From JAZDFC01 sp043808235 (GTDB lineage: Bacteria; Bacteroidota; Ignavibacteria; Ignavibacteriales; Melioribacteraceae), in the NCBI GenBank assembly GCA_043808235.1, contig JAZDFC010000031.1:117788-181787 (forward strand): 64,000 nt of DNA, given 5' to 3'. Under the pieces are notes generated by a model. That model was given only the letters and a program-made list of their open reading frames with translations, did no database searches and was not told the DNA's origin. How positions within the stretch are numbered: position 1 is the stretch's first letter; each line of letters starts with the position of its first letter. This document shows, piece after piece, positions 46,801 to 55,168 of the stretch. The position numbers and the translations under genes are program-made.

Positions 46801-49800
46801 CTAAAATAAGCTTCAGCGCCGTAATTCGTTGAATCACTATAGTATGATAAATTTCCTGGTAGTGGATTATTGTCTCCATGCATGAACAGTTTCATCTCTT
46901 TGTAACTAAAGATGTCTAAAGGCTTATATAAATATTTTATTACTTCTCTATTCTGTCCGTTAACCAACTCTTTAATAATTAATTGCAGCGCCTGCTCATT
47001 TTTGTAAACTTCTTGATCAGGTTTGCTTCTATCTCTTTCTCTTGCAACACCGGGAGGACTAGCGTAAAAAGGATTGTCTTCAACACTAACTGTGGAAACT
47101 GATAGCACTGAATCTTCCTGTGTAACAAGTCCCGGAACAAGAACTTTTTGCCATTGGCTGCCGACAAGATTGAATTCGGCAATTCTCATGTGCACTTCCT
47201 GTTCAACGCCTGCCATCCAGACTCTTATATACTCAACTTGCGAAAATGATGGATCGCCCATCGAGTAGGTGAAATCTTTAAGAGGAATTCTGAACAAATA
47301 CCAGCCGTCGTTATTCCCGCCGCCTTTAATAAATGGATTTGTTGAAATGGTATCAATCGGAATCGTATACCGGAAATAGCTGTTCACTCTATCATGCGAA
47401 AAATTTCCGTTCAAGTCCTCTGTGTCCGGCAGCCTGCCGGCATCTGAGAGTTGGGCGTTTCCTTCCGTTCCATTAATATTTTTATAGTTTTCATAATTAA
47501 CCTGACCGCCTGAGACGGAAGCAAAAACAAAATTATCGCCGCTTGGATCCGCAATATCGCCGTAAAGCGCCTTTTCATCGGCATCATTAATCCCATCAAT
47601 ACCAACATCTTCTCCTTCATCTACCAGCAGATTTTGATTCAAATCTTCCGTGTTAAGTTTACCGTTTGGAATTATATCTTCACTTATCTGCCCGAGATCA
47701 ATATTTAACTCGGCATCTGTAGGCGCTGTAACTAATTTCATATAGAATTCGATGAACTCAATATTCTCCTCAACAAGGTCACTTGCCGAAGATGAGAGCA
47801 CTTTCATCATACCACCCCAGTGCTCCTTCAAATTATCAGTGTCCGGATTCCAATTTGGATTATAGTTGTGAATACCTTTTGCATCCGGTCTGAAAACATA
47901 ATCTAATACTGTAACTTGTTGGTCCTCACGCGCGGCCTGCCTTTCGGGCCAAATATGTTCAACCAATACATCCGACGGAAGAACGCTGAACCAAAAGCTT
48001 TTTCCCTTATAATTCATTTTTTCCATGGATTCAATATCATTCGGGAAATCTGTGATAGCTTCGGGGACACTTAAATCATCCCATGATGTGTAAGCGATAC
48101 CGACCGGGATTACTCGTTTCGATCCTTCAAAGTCATCGATATATGCAATACTTTTTCCATCGTCACTCGAAATTGTGCTTTTCTTTGTGTTCGGATCCGG
48201 GGACATATAAGCATACTCACCTCTCAGTGTCATCGACGACATTTGTTTAGTAGAGATAATATGATTCAATCCATCGGTTATAAACGGTAAGTCAAACTTA
48301 GTTTTAAAATCCACACCAAAAATCGAGTTGTTAAGAGGCTCTTCACCAATTCGCACCTTATCGCTCAATGTCTGTTGATTGAGGTTTAGGAATGAAAATC
48401 CTAGCTGAGTATCTTTATTGTAATCATATATTCCTCGTAATCCAACAAGGGTCTTTGAAGCTAATTGAAATAAATCATTCTGCTCGTAAGTGATTTTCAA
48501 ATCCGCACCCGGAACAAGCGCAGCATCTTTTAAAATTGTTATTTGTCCGATATTGTAATCAACCTTATAATCGGAGCCTTCTGATAATGCCTGGCCGCCA
48601 AGTAAAACACGGACTGAATTTTCAACAACGTTAAATCCAATATCAAAAGTAGAAGACACAGCGGCGGAATATTCACCGGTAATAATAAATTTATCTTTTG
48701 CCCTATCCTGTTTAGCAAATGTCACGGTGGTATCATAAACGGCATCGTAACGCATGGTGTCAGCCAAATTTTCCGGGAATTGCCAACCGAATGGTTTTAA
48801 TCTTGGAAAAATAATCTCGCCGGTTTTGGGAATAATTGTTTTAGCTGAAAAATCGAAAGCGCCGTCGGGATTACCAATTTTACTATCGTCTGTTAAATCG
48901 AGTCCGAAAGCATTTATTAAACTTACATCGCCAATAACATTTACAGGATCGCCAACTTCAACCTGGTATTTAATATCAAGTTTAAATCCTTCTTCTTTTA
49001 CATCTCTGCCGCCGATCGGATAAATATTTTTTAATTGAAGCTGCCATGCTTTTTTGTATTGAGGCTTAAGATCTGCCGGTTTAATGAGTTTTAATACAAT
49101 AATCGAATCGTTGCTCGCAGATTCCGATTCCAGGTCTTGTAAAAATTCACCGTAATATTCATCTTCTGTACCGGAAGGACCTTCTATTCGATAAGCGACT
49201 GCAATATTATCTTTTTCATTTACTGCCGAAAGGAATGAAATGTAACCGGTCTCTGTGTGAATTTCATAATCAACACCTTCGGTTAACCTTTCAAATTTTA
49301 AACCGATTACTTTTTGACCGGGGACATTCTCAGCTTGAGTGTCTCGTAAATTATTGTATAGCTCATCTTTACCTCTTGATTCCAAATCAATATATGCATT
49401 ACCGGTTCTTTCGTTCTGGGCTCCAATACCTATAACGGTCTTCCATACTTCGATATCTTTTACCCGGTAGTAATTTGATTCTCCCGTTGAACTAAATACC
49501 GGCTTACCGTAATATTCGAAGAAGAAATTTCTGCCCGCAGAGGTATCAGCATAAATTTCATCAAGGAAATAATGATTCGTAGAATATTCGTAAGCGTGAA
49601 TTTCAAATTCATTTTTTTCTGCACCGCCGGATACTGAAACTTCCTGAACCTCACTTTTTTTCTGGGATGCAAGAGCGGTAAGTGTTAAAGGTCCAATTTT
49701 GAATAACGACTTAATACCAAACAACGCTTCGCTGCCGCCAACTAAAGGCGAAGTCTGGAGAGATACGTTTCCGGCTTCGATGCTTTGAACAATTTCATCA

Positions 49801-50819
49801 TCGTAGCCGGTATATTTTAATTTAAGCTGGTTTTCATACTCGAACGTTCTTTCAGTATTCCAATCGGCGGAGATATTTAATTTATCCCCGATTGTGCCGC
49901 TTACATTTATTTGTACCTGCTGTTTAAAATCGGGTTCATTTCTTGTGTTGCCAAGCGCAGAAGCAGTTAATCCTTCGGTAGTCTCATTACGCCAGGCGCC
50001 GTGAATATCAACAGCGCCATTAATTTTAATACTAATTTCAGGCTTTCCGAATATCGTAAAGAAGCCCGTCCTTGGTAACGGGATTTGAATATTTGTAATA
50101 TCGCTTAAAAATTTACTCAGCTCAATTTCACTCGATTTCAATTCGTATTTATATCCAATCTCTTCCCAGATATCCCGCCTGAGAGCTTTAATACTCATAT
50201 CAATATATTGATCAATTGGAATTTTTAAGGGATGTTTTGCTTCTTGATTTCCAACCGTCTCACTTATTAACACAAATTGACCGGAGGAGTCGATAGTTAC
50301 TGTTCTCTTAACTTTATTTGGTGTTGGATAAGTAAAAAATCCTGATTTTTTCTTTTCCCTAAAACTTATAACAGGTTGATCGACTCTTTGCGCTCTAAAG
50401 TATCTAAGTCTTGCGGTGGAATCTATAGCCATTGAATCTACTTTAATAGAATCAGCCGCAAGCAATGAATCTGCCTTTGAGAGTAATGAATCTGCTTTTG
50501 TGAGTATTGAGTCTTTTATTGTAAGTAACGAATCTGAAACAATTACAGCATTCGAATCCGGGGAACCGGGCATAACAAGCCCTGAATCAGCGTAAAGTGC
50601 GCTTTGATTCTCCAAACCTTTTAATCGCTGTAATTTGTTATACCGCTCGGAAAGATTAATAGGTGCTGCAGGAACTCCATCTTTTACCGTAGAGATATAA
50701 TTATTCGTCGACTTACTTTCGAAATAGAAGTTATGAGTAAATCCGAATAAAAGAGTTGTAACAATCAGTAGAACGGTTAAATGGGATAACCGCACCCTGC
50801 CGTCAGAAGAATATTTCAT
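43803..50819 (-). CDS. sprA: T9SS outer membrane translocon SprA
   Basis: This 2338-aa protein is the right size for SprA/Sov, the 36-strand outer-membrane barrel through which T9SS cargo leaves the cell. It begins with a signal segment ('LTVLLIVTTLLFGFTHNFYF'). Typical SprA stretches follow: 'PLPRTGFFTIFGKPEISIKI', 'NISADWNTERTFEYENQLKL', 'YDDEIVQSIEAGNVSLQT', 'GEYAYMSPDPN' and 'ISYIDDFEGSK'-like 'IAYIDDFEGSKRVIPVG'. The C-terminus ends in barrel strands. Oddities are an Asp-Ser-Leu repeat near residues 90-130 and a polar low-complexity insertion near residues 1830-1915. A 149-base gap upstream may hold its promoter; porX follows 20 bases downstream. Confidence 0.96.
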   Translation of the reverse strand: MKYSSDGRVRLSHLTVLLIVTTLLFGFTHNFYFESKSTNNYISTVKDGVPAAPINLSERYNKLQRLKGLENQSALYADSGLVMPGSPDSNAVIVSDSLLTIKDSILTKADSLLSKADSLLAADSIKVDSMAIDSTARLRYFRAQRVDQPVISFREKKKSGFFTYPTPNKVKRTVTIDSSGQFVLISETVGNQEAKHPLKIPIDQYIDMSIKALRRDIWEEIGYKYELKSSEIELSKFLSDITNIQIPLPRTGFFTIFGKPEISIKINGAVDIHGAWRNETTEGLTASALGNTRNEPDFKQQVQINVSGTIGDKLNISADWNTERTFEYENQLKLKYTGYDDEIVQSIEAGNVSLQTSPLVGGSEALFGIKSLFKIGPLTLTALASQKKSEVQEVSVSGGAEKNEFEIHAYEYSTNHYFLDEIYADTSAGRNFFFEYYGKPVFSSTGESNYYRVKDIEVWKTVIGIGAQNERTGNAYIDLESRGKDELYNNLRDTQAENVPGQKVIGLKFERLTEGVDYEIHTETGYISFLSAVNEKDNIAVAYRIEGPSGTEDEYYGEFLQDLESESASNDSIIVLKLIKPADLKPQYKKAWQLQLKNIYPIGGRDVKEEGFKLDIKYQVEVGDPVNVIGDVSLINAFGLDLTDDSKIGNPDGAFDFSAKTIIPKTGEIIFPRLKPFGWQFPENLADTMRYDAVYDTTVTFAKQDRAKDKFIITGEYSAAVSSTFDIGFNVVENSVRVLLGGQALSEGSDYKVDYNIGQITILKDAALVPGADLKITYEQNDLFQLASKTLVGLRGIYDYNKDTQLGFSFLNLNQQTLSDKVRIGEEPLNNSIFGVDFKTKFDLPFITDGLNHIISTKQMSSMTLRGEYAYMSPDPNTKKSTISSDDGKSIAYIDDFEGSKRVIPVGIAYTSWDDLSVPEAITDFPNDIESMEKMNYKGKSFWFSVLPSDVLVEHIWPERQAAREDQQVTVLDYVFRPDAKGIHNYNPNWNPDTDNLKEHWGGMMKVLSSSASDLVEENIEFIEFYMKLVTAPTDAELNIDLGQISEDIIPNGKLNTEDLNQNLLVDEGEDVGIDGINDADEKALYGDIADPSGDNFVFASVSGGQVNYENYKNINGTEGNAQLSDAGRLPDTEDLNGNFSHDRVNSYFRYTIPIDTISTNPFIKGGGNNDGWYLFRIPLKDFTYSMGDPSFSQVEYIRVWMAGVEQEVHMRIAEFNLVGSQWQKVLVPGLVTQEDSVLSVSTVSVEDNPFYASPPGVARERDRSKPDQEVYKNEQALQLIIKELVNGQNREVIKYLYKPLDIFSYKEMKLFMHGDNNPLPGNLSYYSDSTNYGAEAYFRFGTDSLNFYEYRQPIRPDWTEISIKFDELTALKQARDSLTNYYTLPVSGSPGNYYGVKGDPTLTKVTFFTFGIINPKDKGEGETVSGELWINELRVLNADDTPGWAYTAAATLKFADLLTVNVNMSKTDPYFHQLANRFGNRIDNSNWGVSFDFDVLKLIPISLNESNFTINYQRTESVAKPIYLPGTDIKVDEAVEKQKAKLIANGVSESEATSLSEQTRTNSQSINVSDTWSISNFRIKIPTSAWYVRDLFNKLSFNFNYNKTNARNPTTVSSKNWQWNFSTSYSLNLSKDNYFKPANIPIIGDVLKIFSDYKDLKVYYTPSSISSGFSANRRRSFTLNRLDNAKPIIQRDFTASRNAALSWKVTDGGLLNLTLDYRVDVQSSLAHLLTETIDENTEIDRPESEIWSDVFKTGLFGRDNSYRQSFDIKTSPKLPSLFNISRYFTLTAGYSASYSWQNNFQQGDLGRSAGFTTRINTGMTLRLKSLFDPLFEETQSTNATQQQTAPDPNKNKRGKTRDKVTPPKNQGNQPVKEQGNPPTTDKNDVAQQNNTASENISDTTATTDTTITTVDSTEVIPGTPIYTKALNFLRDLSRYLLLNYQTISVNFNQDNSQSGSGLLGTGSGFGNFWGLKNSSIKGPSRLFMLGLSYDIGPRAPNGNLNDNFSQKNSLDFKTSRPLWEGANIDLNWKVGWGINKSVSITTEPDGSIMVTNLTATGNIDRSFVSFPPSLIFSMFNSGVKRVSELYDPDAADPNANLSSAFIDGFESLPLLSKIPFLATFAKYIPRPNWRISWSGLEKLSFFDGIAQRVTIDHAYTSSYNEGWKIDPDGTTQINTQRISYGFAPLVGLDVVFPKIWEGNLSASVKYSTKSAFDLRTTTKTIEENFTRDISVTASFSRKGFEIPLFGLALTNDVEFSISYTNSKNSVVNFEMDDFKEEGVPQDGTNRTTIEPRMKFVMSSKVSLSIFYRRTTVEPEGASRIPATTTNEAGLDVNISIN

Positions 50820-50967
50820 TTTTGTTTGAATAATACATCCTAAATATTAGAGCAAAATAATAGTAAATATCAGTCTATAATACCTCGCAAATTTTGTTGC
50901 TTAAAAATGTTTAAAATGAATGATAATTTCAATTCCATTTTACGGTATCACAAAATAATTGACCTAT

Positions 50968-51657
50968 TTAGATAATATCCTCGAGGTGGGTTTTAATCTC
51001 AATTTTGTCGATGATTTTGTCTAGCTTAACAATAATTGCAGAGAGTTTGTTTCCGACACATGCGCCTGTATCAATATATATCGAATTCGCTTCTTCGTTA
51101 AAAGTAATCTCCTGATGTTTAGTATGACCGATTACCTGAAGTTTGCCGACATTCATTAACTGTCCGCGTGCCCAAAGCACCCCGGTCTCGTTTTTATGAT
51201 CATTATTTATTATGTCGCTGAGAATATGGAGTTTGTCATCCAACGGTAAAGGCAGCAACGATTTGTATTTTAACGAAATCCCTGCATGCGAAATAAAGCA
51301 GTCGTTCAGCCAGTAAAAAAGCGGAAGTGACTTTATATAATCGATGTGACCAAAAACAGCGTCCGGGTGTTTTTCATAAGATTCGAGAGTCGATTCATTA
51401 CCGTTAAATACCCACGAACGAGCAAATATGCTTGTGGGATCTTTGAAGAAATGATAAAACATGTAATCATGATTTCCCGGTGTGACTCGAATATTTTTCT
51501 CGATAACAAATTTAATCACTTCAAAACTGTTATTGCCTCTATCAACAAGATCGCCAACAGAATAGATCGGAATCGTGCTGTATTTCGATTTAATTTTTTC
51601 ATAAAGTTCTACCAGAGTATAGTAGCAACCGTGTATATCACCAATAACTGCAACCAT
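50968..51657 (-). CDS. Metallophosphoesterase (PPP-type serine/threonine phosphatase family)
   Basis: This 229-aa protein has the three calcineurin-like metal-binding motifs in order: 'VIGDIHGCYYTL' at the N-terminus, 'YSVGDLVDRGNN', and 'TPGNHDY', with further histidines in 'FISHAGISL' and 'VIGHTKHQE'. This pattern matches PPP-family protein phosphatases and ApaH-like diadenosine tetraphosphatases; substrate cannot be decided. It starts 7 bases after the CoA-transferase stop, so it belongs to the long minus-strand run, upstream of sprA. Confidence 0.88.
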   Translation of the reverse strand: MVAVIGDIHGCYYTLVELYEKIKSKYSTIPIYSVGDLVDRGNNSFEVIKFVIEKNIRVTPGNHDYMFYHFFKDPTSIFARSWVFNGNESTLESYEKHPDAVFGHIDYIKSLPLFYWLNDCFISHAGISLKYKSLLPLPLDDKLHILSDIINNDHKNETGVLWARGQLMNVGKLQVIGHTKHQEITFNEEANSIYIDTGACVGNKLSAIIVKLDKIIDKIEIKTHLEDII

Positions 51658-51664
51658 ATTGGAA

Positions 51665-53017
51665 TCAGATTTTAAATTGTTCTTTAGCGTATTGAGTTAA
51701 TTCATCCTTAAAATTCGGATGAGCGATTTCGATAAGAGCTTTTGCCCTTTCCTGTATTGACTTTCCGAATAGTTGAGCGACTCCATATTCGGTTGCAACA
51801 TATCTTACGTCACCTCTCGAAGTGACTACACCGGCTCCCTTTTGAAGCGTCGGTACGATCTTCGAAATTTTTAAATCTTTTGTTGCAGAGGGTAATGCAA
51901 TTATTGGTTTACCACCTTCGGAATGAGCAGCGCCGCGTATAAAATCCACCTGTCCGCCAATACCGCTGAAAAACCTTGTTCCAATCGAATCGGAACAAAC
52001 CTGTCCCGTAAGATCAACTTCTATTGCAGAATTGATGGCAACCATTTTATTATTTTGAGCTACAATGAATGGATTATTGATATACTCTTGCGGATGAAAT
52101 TCGAATATTGGATTATTATCCATAAAATCGTAAGAACGTTTTGTGCCGAGAACAAATCCGGCAATAATTTTCCCTATATGAAGAGTTTTCTCCTCGCCTG
52201 TAATCACTCCTTCTTCAATCAAATCAATAAGACCGTCAGAAAACATTTCAGTATGAATGCCGAGATGTTTTTTATTTTTTAGATATTTCAGTACTGAATC
52301 CGGGATGGCCCCAATTCCCATTTGTAATGTTGAACCGTCCTCAATTAAATCCGCAACATTTTTTCCAATTTTATCGTAAACTGCAAGCAACTCAGGTGTA
52401 GCATCCGGATCAACCTGAGGTAATTCAAGTAATGGAGCGTCGTGCTCAACTATATAATTAATTCTGTTTATATGAATAAAACTGTTGCCAAGTCCACGCG
52501 GCATTTCTTTATTAACCTGGGCAATAATTATTTTTGAACATTCCGCAGGAGTTTTAATATTACCGACATCAATTCCATAACTGCAAAATCCGTGTTCATC
52601 CGGCGGAGAAACATGGATCAATGCTATATCGGATTTAATTATCCCGCGTTTAAAAAGTAATGGTACTTCGGATAAGAATATGGGAATAAACTCGGCTCTT
52701 CCTTCGTTAATTGCTTTTCGCGCGTTCCCGCCAATAAAAAAAGCTTTATGACGAAAATGTTTTTCCATCGAGGGGTCGAGATATGGTAAATTTCCCACGA
52801 TTAAAATATGATAAATTTCAACTCCAAATAATTCATCTTTTCTTCCAACCATAGCTCTAATTACTTCTAACGGTGCAGCGCAGCCGGGCTGAACAACAAT
52901 TTTATCGCCCGACTTAATTACTTTTACCGCATCTTCGGCAGAAACTAACTTGGATTTGTATTTTGTAATCCACGAGGCGCTTTTATGCTTTTCTAAAATA
53001 ATATTGTCTGGTGCCAT
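51665..53017 (-). CDS. Acetyl-CoA hydrolase/CoA-transferase family protein (4-hydroxybutyrate/acetate type)
   Basis: This 450-aa family I CoA-transferase-like enzyme has 'GDKIVVQPGCAAPLEVIRAM', 'ALIHVSPPDEHGFCSYGIDV', 'MGIGAIPDSVLKYL', the active-site glutamate region 'HTEMFSDGLIDLIEEG', and the C-terminal 'GIGGQVDFIRGAAHSEGG'. Such enzymes exchange CoA between acyl-CoA and acetate, or hydrolyse acetyl-CoA, in fermentation. Which acid it uses cannot be read. It lies 14 bases after the alanine dehydrogenase gene and may be co-expressed with it. Confidence 0.88.
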   Translation of the reverse strand: MAPDNIILEKHKSASWITKYKSKLVSAEDAVKVIKSGDKIVVQPGCAAPLEVIRAMVGRKDELFGVEIYHILIVGNLPYLDPSMEKHFRHKAFFIGGNARKAINEGRAEFIPIFLSEVPLLFKRGIIKSDIALIHVSPPDEHGFCSYGIDVGNIKTPAECSKIIIAQVNKEMPRGLGNSFIHINRINYIVEHDAPLLELPQVDPDATPELLAVYDKIGKNVADLIEDGSTLQMGIGAIPDSVLKYLKNKKHLGIHTEMFSDGLIDLIEEGVITGEEKTLHIGKIIAGFVLGTKRSYDFMDNNPIFEFHPQEYINNPFIVAQNNKMVAINSAIEVDLTGQVCSDSIGTRFFSGIGGQVDFIRGAAHSEGGKPIIALPSATKDLKISKIVPTLQKGAGVVTSRGDVRYVATEYGVAQLFGKSIQERAKALIEIAHPNFKDELTQYAKEQFKI

Positions 53018-53031
53018 TTTATTTCTACCAA

Positions 53032-54153
53032 TTAATTTTTTGAAAAAATATGAAGTCGTCTAAACTCGACATTAAACGTCGAAGCGATGAATTCATTTGA
53101 ACAAGATCCGCTATAAGTACAAACGCCTTTTGCTAATCCAACATCGCCCATCAATGCATTTTCCAGTCCGTTGTCGGCAATATCGAGTATGTATTCCAAT
53201 GTCGCATTAGTCAAACCATAACTTGCCGTGCGCGATACAAGAGCTGGAATATTAGGCACACAATAATGAATGACATCGTGCATGGTAAAAATCGGATCAG
53301 AGTGGGATGTAGGTCTGCTTGTTTCGAAACATCCGCCGCGATCAATGGACACATCAATTATCACCGAACCTTTTTTCATTGTTTTTACCATATCCTCGGT
53401 AACAATCATTGGCGATTTTTCACCTTTATGCTGAATGGCTCCGATTATTACATCGGCAAATTTTACACCTCGCGCAATCGTGTAAGGATTAGCAACTACA
53501 GTTGTTAAAATTTTTCCAAGATGAGTCTCCACTCTGCGCAACCTTCTTAAATCTTTATCAAGCACAATTACATGTGCGCCTCTTCCAAGTGCAGACCTGG
53601 CAGCATTAAAACCAACGACACCGGCACCAATAATAACGACGGCAGCAGGCGCAACTCCTGTTAGTCCGCCCATTAAAATTCCGCGTCCATTATTATTATC
53701 GCTTCCAAGATATCTTTCGCCAATTTGAACCACAAGTTGTCCGGCAATTTCACTCATCGAATGAAGTACGGGAAGAGTATCGCCTTTTTCAATCAGTTCA
53801 TAGGCAACTGCGGTAACATTTTTTGCTAAAAGTCTATCTATTATATTTCTTTTGCCAAGTGCCAGATGGAGAAACGAAAATAATATTTGTCCTTCGCAAA
53901 GCATATTAGCTTCATCCTCAACTAAAGGAGCCACCTTTGAGACAAGTTCAGAGCGTTGATACACTTCCTCCGGGGAATATACAATTGTCGCCCCTACGGT
54001 TCGATATAATTCATCGCTAAAATGACTGCCGGCTCCGGCTTGTGTTTCGATATAAACACTGTGACCCGCTTTCACAAGTGCATCAACTCCGGCTGGAGTA
54101 AATGCAACTCGCTTTTCTTCGCGGTGTCTTTCTTTGGGTATTCCTATTCTCAT
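53032..54153 (-). CDS. ald: Alanine dehydrogenase
   Basis: This 373-aa enzyme oxidatively deaminates L-alanine to pyruvate with NAD+. It begins 'MRIGIPKERHREEKRVAFTP', the family's N-terminal phrase. 'FLHLALGK' precedes the substrate site, and the Rossmann signature is 'VVIIGAGVVGFNAARSALGR' near residue 172, followed by 'VIVLDKDLRRLRRVE'. Length and motifs match the AlaDH/PNT family, and the single-chain length excludes transhydrogenase. An inverted repeat in the preceding gap may control its expression. It is part of the minus-strand run that includes tsaE and porX, genes that I recall near ald in other Bacteroidetes. Confidence 0.93.
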   Translation of the reverse strand: MRIGIPKERHREEKRVAFTPAGVDALVKAGHSVYIETQAGAGSHFSDELYRTVGATIVYSPEEVYQRSELVSKVAPLVEDEANMLCEGQILFSFLHLALGKRNIIDRLLAKNVTAVAYELIEKGDTLPVLHSMSEIAGQLVVQIGERYLGSDNNNGRGILMGGLTGVAPAAVVIIGAGVVGFNAARSALGRGAHVIVLDKDLRRLRRVETHLGKILTTVVANPYTIARGVKFADVIIGAIQHKGEKSPMIVTEDMVKTMKKGSVIIDVSIDRGGCFETSRPTSHSDPIFTMHDVIHYCVPNIPALVSRTASYGLTNATLEYILDIADNGLENALMGDVGLAKGVCTYSGSCSNEFIASTFNVEFRRLHIFSKN

Positions 54154-54189
54154 ATTTCTATTGTTAATTTTTGGTTAAAAAATAGTTAG

Positions 54190-54232
54190 AAAACCCCTGA
54201 TATTCAACTAAACCTTACCAAACAGGAGTTTT
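54190..54232 (-). terminator. Inverted repeat overlapping the 3' end of the 2-hydroxyacid dehydrogenase gene
   Basis: On the minus strand AAAACTCCTG pairs with CAGGGGTTTT (10 pairs, one G-U) around a 23-base loop, followed by TTTT-C-TAACTATTTTTT. The 5' arm lies within the last codons of the dehydrogenase gene. With ald upstream in transcription order, it terminates or attenuates the message after the dehydrogenase gene. Confidence 0.4.
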
Positions 54233-55168
54233 GGGTTTTTTCCCTTTCAATACATTTATCACATTATCGGCTGCTAAATTAGCCATTCGAATTCTCGTAG
54301 TAAAAGTAGCGCTGCCAATATGCGGAAGAAGTACAACGTTTTTTAATTTCAATAATTCTTTATTAATCTCCGGTTCGTTTTCATAAACATCAAATCCGGC
54401 TGAGAAAATTTTTTTCTGTTTTAACATTTTAATCAAACCCTTCTCATCAACTACCTCGCCTCTTGCCGTGTTGATGAAAACGGCTGTTGGCTTCATTAGA
54501 GATAATCTTTCTTCGTTTACCAGATGATAGGTAGAATCATTCAATGGCAAGTGAATGGAGATAACATCCGAGGTTTGCATTAACTTTTCTAAAGAAACTT
54601 TCCTGGCTCCGGTTTCATTTTCAAAATTTTCTTTTCGTGATTTGCTGTAATAAATAATTTTCATTCCGAATGCTTTTAACCGTTTCGCAGTTTCCTGCCC
54701 TATCCTCCCGGCACCAACGATACCGGCAATGCTGTTTTTTAATTCGATACCAAGCAGCAATTGCGGTTTCCACCCGACAAATTTTCCATCCCTAACAAAT
54801 TTATCCCCTTCAATAATATTACGCGCGCAAGAAAGTATTAGTGCAACAGCAACATCGGCTGTTGCGTGAGTCAGGATGTCGGGTGTATTCGTAACGATAA
54901 TATTTTTCTTTTTAGCGGCTTCAACATTTATATTGTTATATCCGACTGCATAATTTGCTATAATTTTACATTTATTCAATTTATCAATCAAATTGGAATC
55001 AAACTGATCCGAAAGCATCGAAATTATTGCATCGGCATTTTCGCCATGCTTAAGTAAAAATTCTACCGGTGCAGGTTCATCCTGATTAAATACTTTAACA
55101 TCGTACCCTTGTTCAATTAGTTTCGACTCAATGTTGCCCGGTAATTTTCTTGTAATTAATATTTTCAT
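54215..55168 (-). CDS. D-isomer-specific 2-hydroxyacid dehydrogenase (glyoxylate/hydroxypyruvate reductase type)
   Basis: This 317-aa NAD(P)-dependent enzyme has the Rossmann motif 'GIVGAGRIGQETAKRLKAFG' (G152-G157), the catalytic arginine region 'INTARGEVVDEKGL', the glutamate in 'VYENEPEINKEL' and the catalytic histidine in 'LLPHIGSATF'. It fits the glycerate dehydrogenase/glyoxylate reductase clade, reducing glyoxylate or hydroxypyruvate; the exact substrate is uncertain. It overlaps the SpmAB gene by 4 bases upstream, so the two are translationally coupled. Confidence 0.9.
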   Translation of the reverse strand: MKILITRKLPGNIESKLIEQGYDVKVFNQDEPAPVEFLLKHGENADAIISMLSDQFDSNLIDKLNKCKIIANYAVGYNNINVEAAKKKNIIVTNTPDILTHATADVAVALILSCARNIIEGDKFVRDGKFVGWKPQLLLGIELKNSIAGIVGAGRIGQETAKRLKAFGMKIIYYSKSRKENFENETGARKVSLEKLMQTSDVISIHLPLNDSTYHLVNEERLSLMKPTAVFINTARGEVVDEKGLIKMLKQKKIFSAGFDVYENEPEINKELLKLKNVVLLPHIGSATFTTRIRMANLAADNVINVLKGKKPKTPVW

